Source: Campylobacterales bacterium (GTDB lineage: Bacteria; Campylobacterota; Campylobacteria; Campylobacterales; QNZT01). Taken from it: DNA of 10,677 nucleotides. The notes beneath the pieces are model-generated. The model did not search any database. It saw only the letters and a list, made by a program, of their open reading frames with translations, and was not told the origin of the DNA. This document shows positions 5,458 to 10,677 of this stretch, in pieces. The stretch covers positions 1 to 10,677 of the forward strand of contig JALSQA010000242.1 in NCBI GenBank assembly GCA_026985685.1, read 5' to 3'. Position 1 is the stretch's first letter. Each line of letters opens with the position of its first letter. A program made the translations under genes and the position numbers.

Positions 5458-5673
5458 ATGACTAAAAAAATGACTATTACCTTAGAAGAGAACCTTATAG
5501 ATGAGCTTGCTATGTTAGCCCAGGAGACTGGGAAGAAGAAAGCACAAGTGGTTCGTGAAGCATTGCAAGACTATTTAGATATCAATGCCGTGACATCAAC
5601 AGTACAAGAGTATAAAATGGGTATGCTTAAAACAGTATCTCATGAAGATGTAAGAAAAGAACTTGAACTATAA
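5458..5673 (+). CDS. RelB-like ribbon-helix-helix antitoxin
   Basis: This 71-aa protein is the likely antitoxin of the RelE-type toxin that follows. Residues about 3-40 fit a ribbon-helix-helix fold: beta strand KMTITLEE, helix NLIDELAMLAQETG, turn KKK, and helix AQVVREALQDYLDI. The remaining tail (TVQEYKMGMLKTVSHEDVRKELEL) is charged and should wrap the toxin, as in other type II antitoxins. GAGGA at 5446-5450 gives 7-nt spacing to the ATG at 5458. The ATG at 5455 (4-nt spacing) and an in-frame TTG at 5452 are less likely. The gene overlaps the toxin by 11 nt, and the direct repeats upstream are its probable autoregulatory site. Confidence 0.85.
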   Translation: MTKKMTITLEENLIDELAMLAQETGKKKAQVVREALQDYLDINAVTSTVQEYKMGMLKTVSHEDVRKELEL

Positions 5674-5917
5674 TATCCAATACGATCCAAAAGCACTCAA
5701 ACAGTTAAAAAAATTAGATAAACCTATAGCCTCTAAAATACTTGATGGCATAGAAGAGTATGTCTCTAATCCAAACTCAAATAAAATCAAAAAACTCAAA
5801 ACACCCTTTGATGGAGCATATAGACTTAGAATTGGTGATTATCGTGTTATCTTTTATCAGGAAGATGACCTTATCCTTATATCCAAAATAGCACACAGAA
5901 AACAGATCTATTTATAA
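5663..5917 (+). CDS. RelE/ParE-superfamily toxin, TTG start
   Basis: This 84-aa protein is a RelE-superfamily toxin, probably a ribosome-dependent mRNA interferase. The frame begins with the family pattern YNIQYDPKALKQLKKLDKPI, then a helical segment, then the basic strands KIKKLKTPFDGAYRLRIGDYRVIFYQEDD and ILISKIAHRKQIYL. Candidate RNA-contacting or catalytic residues are Arg54, Arg56, Arg61, His78, Arg79 and Tyr83, as in the RelE/YoeB type. No ATG occurs near the start, so TTG at 5663 is the only sensible initiation codon. It lies inside the antitoxin gene (11-nt overlap) with only a weak AAGAAAAG upstream. This should keep toxin synthesis coupled to and below that of the antitoxin. ParE-type gyrase inhibition cannot be excluded; the HR...Y ending favours RelE. 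Confidence 0.87.
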   Translation: MNYNIQYDPKALKQLKKLDKPIASKILDGIEEYVSNPNSNKIKKLKTPFDGAYRLRIGDYRVIFYQEDDLILISKIAHRKQIYL

Positions 5918-5929
5918 AACAATTTTTTT

Positions 5930-5966
5930 GGAAGCTCCGAAATTCGGGACTAAAGTCTCCGCTTCC
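5930..5966. repeat. Palindromic intergenic element
   Basis: GGAAGC (5930-5935) and GCTTCC (5961-5966) enclose two smaller palindromes, CCGAA-A-TTCGG (5937-5947) and GACT-AA-AGTC (5948-5957). No T-run follows on either strand, so it is not an intrinsic terminator. GACTAAA(G/A)TCTCC recurs once 24 bp downstream (5972-5984). A related AAATTCGG-ACTA stretch lies upstream of grpE (2711-2724, other strand). This suggests a dispersed REP-like repeat family. Confidence 0.45.
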
Positions 5967-6054
5967 AATATGACTAAAATCTCCTCAAATCGACTTTAAC
6001 AAATTTATTCCAGAATATTCATAAGCTTTATTTAGTTGATAAGCCTAAAGAACG

Positions 6055-6060
6055 TATAAT
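6055..6060 (+). promoter_or_regulatory. Probable -10 box of the ser-cob operon
   Basis: TATAAT lies 27 bp before the serC ATG. The -35 at the correct distance (TTAGTT, 6032-6037, 17-bp spacer) is weak. Predicted transcription starts near 6067, leaving a leader of about 21 nt with AGGAG. That is too short for a cobalamin riboswitch, so the cobamide genes are not B12-riboswitch controlled from this promoter. Confidence 0.65.
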
Positions 6061-6087
6061 TTCGCATATCAAATATTAGGAGATTAT

Positions 6088-7170
6088 ATGAGTAGAGTAT
6101 ATAACTTTGGAGCGGGTCCTGCTGCGATACCTTTGGAAGTTTTGGAAGAGGCACAGAAATATTTAGTTGATTTTCATGGTCATGGTTTGTCTATCATGGA
6201 GGCTTCACATAGATCAAAGATGTATGATGATGTACATGAAGAAGCGTTGGGCTTGATACGTGAACTTTATAAAGTGCCAGAGGATTATGATATTTTATTT
6301 TTACAAGGTGGGGCTTCTACACAGTTTGCTATGGTTCCTATGAACCTTTCTTTGGGTGGAAAAGTTCAATTCTGTGATACTGGCAGCTGGTCTTCAAAAG
6401 CTATCAAAGAGGCTAATATTCTTGGGCTTGATGTTGATGTGGTAGCTAGTTCTAAAGAGAGTGGATATGATCATATCCCTGATGTGATCGATTTTAGTGA
6501 TGATGCGGATTATGCTTATATCACGTCAAACAATACTATCTATGGAACAGAGTATAAAAACTATCCTTCTACAAAAGCTCCACTGGTGGTAGATGCTTCA
6601 AGTGACATCTTCTCATATCCTATGGATTGGTCTAAAGTTGATCTTCTTTTTGCAGGTGCACAAAAAAATGCTGGTCCTTCTGGTGTGACGATCGTGATAA
6701 TCAAAAAAGAGTTACAAAAACGAGTAAAAGACAATGTACCTTCTATGTTCAGATATACAACTCATGCAGAGAAAAATTCTCTTTATAATACACCGCCGAC
6801 ATTTGGTATCTATATATTAAGTCTTATCATGAAGTGGATCAAAAATAAAGGCGGTATCGAAGCGATACAAAAACTAAATGAAGAAAAAGCAGCCTTACTT
6901 TATGATGCTATTGACAATTCTGATGGTTTTTATGTAGGTCATGCAAAAAAAGATTCACGTTCACTTATGAATGTATCATTTAATATCAAAGACAAAGATG
7001 CTGCCTTAGAAGCAGAACTTGTTAAATTAGCAACAGAAAATGGAATGATAGGCTTAAAAGGACATCGTTCAATCGGTGGATTAAGAGCTTCGATTTACAA
7101 TGCTATGACAAAAGAGGGTGTCGAGGCATTGGTTGATTTGATGAATAAATTTGCAAAAGAGAATAGATAA
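6088..7170 (+). CDS. serC: Phosphoserine aminotransferase
   Basis: SerC is a PLP-dependent enzyme that transaminates 3-phosphohydroxypyruvate with glutamate to O-phospho-L-serine, and in PLP synthesis handles 3-hydroxy-4-phosphohydroxythreonine. The protein is 360 aa, as in E. coli (362). Family marks are the start YNFGAGPAAIP, ISIMEASHRS-like LSIMEASHRS (about 34-43) for substrate binding, QGGAS (73-77) for PLP phosphate, Asp169 in VVDASSD and the Schiff-base Lys193 in AGAQKNAGPSG. The C-terminal HRSIGGLRASIYNAM is conserved. AGGAG stands 5 nt before the ATG. serA follows after one base, and no phosphoserine phosphatase gene is in the operon. Confidence 0.96.
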   Translation: MSRVYNFGAGPAAIPLEVLEEAQKYLVDFHGHGLSIMEASHRSKMYDDVHEEALGLIRELYKVPEDYDILFLQGGASTQFAMVPMNLSLGGKVQFCDTGSWSSKAIKEANILGLDVDVVASSKESGYDHIPDVIDFSDDADYAYITSNNTIYGTEYKNYPSTKAPLVVDASSDIFSYPMDWSKVDLLFAGAQKNAGPSGVTIVIIKKELQKRVKDNVPSMFRYTTHAEKNSLYNTPPTFGIYILSLIMKWIKNKGGIEAIQKLNEEKAALLYDAIDNSDGFYVGHAKKDSRSLMNVSFNIKDKDAALEAELVKLATENGMIGLKGHRSIGGLRASIYNAMTKEGVEALVDLMNKFAKENR

Positions 7171-7171
7171 A

Positions 7172-8341
7172 ATGTATAAAATTCAAACTTTAAATAAAAT
7201 ATCTCCAGTAGGCTTAGAAAGATTTCCGCATGAGGATTATGAAGTAGCTAGTGAATTTTCTGATCCAGATGCTATTGTAGTGCGAAGTTTTAAGATGCAT
7301 GATATGGATTTTGGTACAAATTTAAAAGCTATAGCAAGAGCAGGGGCGGGGGTGAATAATATTCCTCTTGATAGATGTTCAAAAGAGGGTATTGTTGTAT
7401 TTAATACACCAGGTGCAAATGCAAATGCAGTTAAAGAAATAGTATTAGCATCGATGTTTTTGGCGGCTCGTGATATATATGGTGGTATCTCATGGGTGCA
7501 AAGTATCGCTGACAAAGGTGATGAAGTACCTTCTCTTGTTGAAAAAGAGAAGTCTAACTTCGCTGGAAGTGAGATCAAAGGAAAGACTTTAGGTGTTATT
7601 GGTTTGGGTGCTATTGGTGCTATGGTTGCAAATGATGCTATCGCTCTTGGTATGGATGTCATAGGTTATGATCCTTATATATCTGTTGATGCTGCCTGGG
7701 AGTTATCTAGCAAGGTACAAAAAGCTACTGGTTTAGAGACTATGCTTTCGCAAGTAGATTATATTACTATTCATGTTCCTTTGATGGAGCAAACAAAAAA
7801 TATGCTAAATAGTGAAAAATTTGCCATGATGAAAGATGGTGTTAAAATCATCAACTTTGCAAGAGGTGGTTTGGTAAACAATGATGATCTAAAATCAGCT
7901 CTCACTTCTGGTAAAGTTTCGTGTTATGTGACTGATTTTCCTGATGCTTCCTTGCTGGGAGAAAAAGGGATTATCCCGATTCCTCACCTTGGTGCTTCTA
8001 CAAAAGAGTCAGAAGAAAATTGTGCAGTGATGGCAGTAGAGCAGGTAAAAGAGTATCTTGAAAGTGGAAATATCAAAAATTCTGTTAATTTTCCAAACTG
8101 TGTACTTCCTAGAGTAGTTGGAGATAAACGTCTGTTGATTGCGAATGAAAATATACCAAACATGATAAGTGAAATTACATCTCTTTTAGCACAAAACAGT
8201 ATCAATATAGGTGACATGATCAACAAAAGCCGTGGTGATTTGGCATACAATATTATTGATGTTACAGGTGATTTATCTCAAGATGTGATAGATGCATTGC
8301 AAAATGTAAAAGGTATTATCTCTGTGAGAGTGATCGATTAG
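7172..8341 (+). CDS. serA: D-3-phosphoglycerate dehydrogenase, short form
   Basis: This enzyme oxidises 3-phosphoglycerate with NAD to 3-phosphohydroxypyruvate, the SerC substrate. The 389-aa protein is the compact type seen next to serC in Bacteroides- and Clostridium-like genomes, not the longer type (about 525 aa) usual in Campylobacterota. It has VRSFKMHDMDF, RAGAGVNNIP (57-64), the NAD-binding GLGAIG (144-149) with Asp167 for NAD ribose, NFARGGLV with catalytic Arg231, and PHLGAST with His272. A small ACT-like domain occupies about 320-389 (NIPNMISEITSLLAQNSINIGDM), so serine feedback is possible. The catalytic Glu expected after the conserved Asp255 aligns with Ser260 by simple spacing. 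The ATG at 7172 is preferred over an upstream TTG (7151) because it sits one base after the serC stop, with AAAAGAGA upstream. Confidence 0.92.
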   Translation: MYKIQTLNKISPVGLERFPHEDYEVASEFSDPDAIVVRSFKMHDMDFGTNLKAIARAGAGVNNIPLDRCSKEGIVVFNTPGANANAVKEIVLASMFLAARDIYGGISWVQSIADKGDEVPSLVEKEKSNFAGSEIKGKTLGVIGLGAIGAMVANDAIALGMDVIGYDPYISVDAAWELSSKVQKATGLETMLSQVDYITIHVPLMEQTKNMLNSEKFAMMKDGVKIINFARGGLVNNDDLKSALTSGKVSCYVTDFPDASLLGEKGIIPIPHLGASTKESEENCAVMAVEQVKEYLESGNIKNSVNFPNCVLPRVVGDKRLLIANENIPNMISEITSLLAQNSINIGDMINKSRGDLAYNIIDVTGDLSQDVIDALQNVKGIISVRVID

Positions 8342-8343
8342 CC

Positions 8344-9384
8344 ATGGTTAAAGTAATTATTGAGAAAGAAAATTTTCTTTCAAACATACAGGATAAAAGT
8401 GCCGAATTTTTACTAGCTGGAAGTGTTACAAAAACTTCTCAGATAGAGGGAATTACCCAGGCGGGTATTCCTGGTCTTATACATTTGACTCCAACCCTTG
8501 ATGGAGAGTTTGTTGACAGTGGGAAACTTTTTTCTCTAAAAGATATAGCACAAACTCCAAAAGGTGTTCCTACTCCTGCTATCATCACCAGGGCTGTTAG
8601 AAATTTAACCAAGTTTGATTTTGGGATGCTTGATCTTGGGTTAGTTGTTTTGCCAAAAGTAGATAACTTGTATCAGTTTGATATCAAAGAATCTGAGAGT
8701 ATTGATAAGGGAGCTGGGATTGATGCAAAAGAGCTTATATCTAAAGGGATCTCTTTTGCTAAAAGTTATAAATGCGAGGATGATTTTTTGATTTTAGGTG
8801 AATCGACACCATCAGGCACAACTACAGCTAGAGCAGTGGCACAAACTTTGGGATATGATGTCAAAGATTGTTTTAGTTCTTCTTTTTTAGATGCACCAAA
8901 AAGTCTCAAAGATGATGTGATAAAACAAGCTCAGTTTTTGGCAGATAAAGAGAAAGATATTTATGCAAAACTTGGTGTAGTTAGTGATAATATGCTTCTT
9001 TTTTGTGCTGGATTTGTAAGCTCTTTTAGTCAAAAATCCAAAGTTATTTTAGCAGGTGGTACACAGATGGCAGCTGTTATGTTGATCATAGATGCTCTTG
9101 GACTGTCACACAATGTAAAAAATATTGCTCTTATGACTACCAAATGGGTTTATGAAGATAAACACTCTGATATAAAAGCACTTTTAGAGTTATTGTCTGA
9201 ACCTATTGATGCTTATTATGCGGATTTTGATTTTTCTGATGCAGATATTGAAGTTTTGAAACTATATGACAAAGGTGAAGCCAAAGAGGGAGTTGGTGCT
9301 GGTGGTGCATTGTGTTATGCTTACATGAAGGGATATAGTAAAGAAGAGATTACAAAAGAGGTTCAAAAGGTTTTAGTGGGATGA
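8344..9384 (+). CDS. cobT: CobT-like nicotinate-nucleotide:base phosphoribosyltransferase
   Basis: CobT transfers phosphoribose from nicotinate mononucleotide to the lower-ligand base (dimethylbenzimidazole, adenine or others), making the alpha-ribazole phosphate later joined to cobinamide. The 346-aa sequence resembles the archaeal/cyanobacterial branch of the family rather than Salmonella CobT. Recognisable parts are GSVTKTSQIEGITQAGIPGLIHLTPTLDGEFV-type N-terminus, PTPAIITRA (76-84), the diagnostic LGESTPSGTTTA (151-162), LAGGTQMAAVMLI (236-248) and EGVGAGGA (315-322), whose Glu315 is the likely counterpart of the catalytic base. The ATG is 2 nt after the serA stop with only a weak GAGAG upstream, so it probably depends on translation from serA. 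cobU overlaps its stop by 4 nt. The base specificity cannot be read from the sequence. Confidence 0.85.
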   Translation: MVKVIIEKENFLSNIQDKSAEFLLAGSVTKTSQIEGITQAGIPGLIHLTPTLDGEFVDSGKLFSLKDIAQTPKGVPTPAIITRAVRNLTKFDFGMLDLGLVVLPKVDNLYQFDIKESESIDKGAGIDAKELISKGISFAKSYKCEDDFLILGESTPSGTTTARAVAQTLGYDVKDCFSSSFLDAPKSLKDDVIKQAQFLADKEKDIYAKLGVVSDNMLLFCAGFVSSFSQKSKVILAGGTQMAAVMLIIDALGLSHNVKNIALMTTKWVYEDKHSDIKALLELLSEPIDAYYADFDFSDADIEVLKLYDKGEAKEGVGAGGALCYAYMKGYSKEEITKEVQKVLVG

Positions 9385-9869
9385 AAATCCTCTACTATGG
9401 TGGGCAAAAGAGTGGCAAAAGTCATCTTGCAGAAGAGAAGATTTTGTCACTCTCTTTAAAAAAACCTGTTTATATCGCTACATATGATGATAGTTATGAT
9501 GATCATGAAATGCACAAAAAGATTGCCTTGCATCAAAAGAGAAGAGGGGATAGTTTTATCACAGTCCAAGAGCCTTTGATGTTACATGAAGTGGTTAAAG
9601 ATGGTGGATTTTATTTGATAGATTGTTTGAGTATGTGGATATTAAATCTTTTAGAAAAACAGATCGATTATCAGCCTATTTTAGAAAAGCTTTTAAGTAC
9701 AGATGCAACGATTGTATTTGTGCTAAATGATGTCAACAGAGGTATTATCCCAGATGGTGCTTTGAGTCGTCGTTATGTTGATCTTAGTGGTGTTATCGGG
9801 CAGAGTGTTGCTTTTGTCTGTGATGAAGTATATGAAGTAGTTTTGGGATTGCCAAAGAGGATTAAATGA
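9381..9869 (+). CDS. cobU: Adenosylcobinamide kinase/guanylyltransferase
   Basis: CobU (CobP) phosphorylates adenosylcobinamide and then attaches GMP to give adenosylcobinamide-GDP. The protein is 162 aa, slightly shorter than the usual 175-180. It has the family P-loop GGQKSGKS (7-14) and the IATYDD...HEMHKKIALHQKRRG block, where His51 aligns with the guanylylated histidine. The Walker-B-like YLIDCLSMW (Asp81) follows, and the C-terminal pattern is LNDVNRGIIPDGALSRRYVDLSGVIGQ...DEVYEVVLGLPKRIK. The usual NQ near the end is GQ here. ATGA overlaps join it to cobT before and cobS after, which indicates coupled translation. Confidence 0.93.
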   Translation: MKILYYGGQKSGKSHLAEEKILSLSLKKPVYIATYDDSYDDHEMHKKIALHQKRRGDSFITVQEPLMLHEVVKDGGFYLIDCLSMWILNLLEKQIDYQPILEKLLSTDATIVFVLNDVNRGIIPDGALSRRYVDLSGVIGQSVAFVCDEVYEVVLGLPKRIK

Positions 9870-10603
9870 AGGCATTTTTTGAGGGAGTGTTACTCTCTTT
9901 GGGATATTTCTCACAAATTCATTTTCCTTATCAAGTAAAAGAAGTTTCCAAAAAGCATTATGGATTTTTAGCCCTTGGGCTACCTTTTGTTGGATTGGTT
10001 CTTGGTGGGATAACGGTTTTACTTTATAAGGTATTATCTTTTTATGTTGATAGTATCTATGGTGGCGTAGTTTCTTGTGTTGTTTATTTTGCTTTATATG
10101 GGTTTATCCACCTTGAAGCTATGGCGGATATCATCGATGCTTATTATGCCAAACATAGTGGTAAAGATGTTTATAAGGTTTTAAAAGATCCAAATGTTGG
10201 GGCACTTGGTGCTATAGGTACGTTTTCATTTATGATTTTGAAAATAATAGCTATTGTATATCTTTTAAAAATGGCTTTGTTTTGGCAAATAGTTCTAGTC
10301 ATGGTGTTGAGTCGTTTTATGGCTGTGGTGTTGATTTATAAAAGTAATTTATTTCATACAGATTCAAAGTTTATCTATAAAATGAAAGAAGGTATAGATC
10401 AAAAAAATCTCTTCTTACTTAGTAGCATGATTATAGTAGTAACATTTTTTATCAATTCTTGGTTACTGTTTCTTGCTTTGTTTATGACATATTTTCTACA
10501 ACGTTTTCTTCAAAAAAATATTGGATTTTTAAATGGTGATGGTCTGGGTTTTGTGATTGAGATAGTGGAACTTTTTTTGTTTAATGTTCTGATACTTTTT
10601 TGA
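9866..10603 (+). CDS. cobS: Adenosylcobinamide-GDP ribazoletransferase (cobalamin synthase)
   Basis: CobS is the integral membrane enzyme that joins adenosylcobinamide-GDP with the alpha-riboside (phosphate) of the lower base, the last or next-to-last cobamide step. The 245-aa protein is of normal length and very hydrophobic, with perhaps six or seven membrane segments (for example 35-57, 62-82, 117-135, 137-158, 182-215, 228-245). The N-terminal LLSLGYFSQIHFP fits the family. The active-site region is IHLEAMADIIDAYYAKHSGKD (from 81) followed by LKDPNVGALG. The family norm is HLDGLAD, so Asp and Gly are replaced by Glu84 and Ala85. The C-terminal NGDGLGFVIEIVEL is conserved. It starts within the cobU stop (ATGA). 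No terminator follows within the window. Confidence 0.92.
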   Translation: MKAFFEGVLLSLGYFSQIHFPYQVKEVSKKHYGFLALGLPFVGLVLGGITVLLYKVLSFYVDSIYGGVVSCVVYFALYGFIHLEAMADIIDAYYAKHSGKDVYKVLKDPNVGALGAIGTFSFMILKIIAIVYLLKMALFWQIVLVMVLSRFMAVVLIYKSNLFHTDSKFIYKMKEGIDQKNLFLLSSMIIVVTFFINSWLLFLALFMTYFLQRFLQKNIGFLNGDGLGFVIEIVELFLFNVLILF

Positions 10604-10677
10604 TTTTGGTTTAAGGTTTAATTATTTCTCTTTTTGTCGATATGGTTTATATGACAATGATAAAAGGAGAATATACA
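10604..10677 (+). promoter_or_regulatory. Leader and RBS of a gene starting beyond the window
   Basis: After cobS there is 74 bp with no terminator hairpin. AAAAGGAG at 10662-10669 is a strong ribosome binding site, and the window ends 8 nt later, so a start codon is expected at or just past the edge. A possible -35 (TTGTCG, 10634-10639) has no convincing -10 at 17 bp. The downstream gene may be part of the same transcript. Confidence 0.5.

Noticed and set aside
5930..5966. Intrinsic terminator after the RelE-type toxin
   Set aside because: The T-run precedes the palindrome and nothing T-rich follows it on either strand.
6061..6087. Cobalamin riboswitch controlling the cob genes
   Set aside because: The predicted leader is only about 21 nt, and no B12-box-like sequence was seen in the gap before serC.
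1..10677. tRNA, rRNA, CRISPR arrays, insertion sequences or prophage
   Set aside because: No cloverleaf, spaced direct-repeat array, transposase or phage structural gene was seen on either strand.

Overview
The window is low-GC and looks like the chromosome of a free-living Campylobacterota (epsilonproteobacterial) species of the Sulfurimonas/Sulfurovum/Sulfurospirillum type. The basis is the style of GrpE/DnaK, the AT-rich intergenic DNA with clear AGGAG ribosome binding sites, and a near-perfect sigma-54 promoter. The genus assignment is an inference. About 95% of the window can be assigned to genes or recognisable control sites.

Left part (minus strand, 3-2402): a complete HipBA-type toxin-antitoxin operon. 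A short HTH antitoxin overlaps a full-length HipA kinase. Upstream lie three copies of the inverted repeat AATACTA-N6-TAGTATT, spaced exactly 49 bp apart. Just upstream is an unrecognised 233-aa protein gene on the same strand, with a textbook sigma-54 (-24/-12) promoter. Divergent from it is a 38-aa small ORF with its own promoter and ribosome binding site.

Middle (2596-5388): a heat-shock operon, grpE-dnaK, with a consensus sigma-70 promoter. Its leader begins with a hairpin whose 3' arm could alternatively pair with the Shine-Dalgarno sequence. The operon ends at a strong intrinsic terminator. No hrcA gene lies between the promoter and grpE, and no CIRCE or HAIR operator was seen.

5400-5917: a second toxin-antitoxin pair, a RelB-like ribbon-helix-helix antitoxin and a RelE-family mRNA interferase that appears to start at TTG. 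Its promoter carries a 10-bp tandem direct repeat that is probably the operator. A palindromic intergenic element follows.

Right part (6088-10603): five tightly packed genes, serC, a short serA, an archaeal/cyanobacterial-type cobT, cobU and cobS. Gaps are 1-2 nt or overlaps 4 nt, so they are probably one transcript. The first two make O-phosphoserine from 3-phosphoglycerate. The last three assemble the lower nucleotide loop of cobamides. The pairing is suggestive because phosphoserine is the precursor of the ethanolamine-phosphate linker in norcobamides known from Sulfurospirillum. A ribosome binding site at the right edge indicates another gene starting just outside.

Nothing here is a wholly new multi-gene system that I can demonstrate. 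The most promising leads are the sigma-54-driven unknown gene beside hipBA, the equally spaced hip operators, the grpE leader switch, and the serine-cobamide operon.
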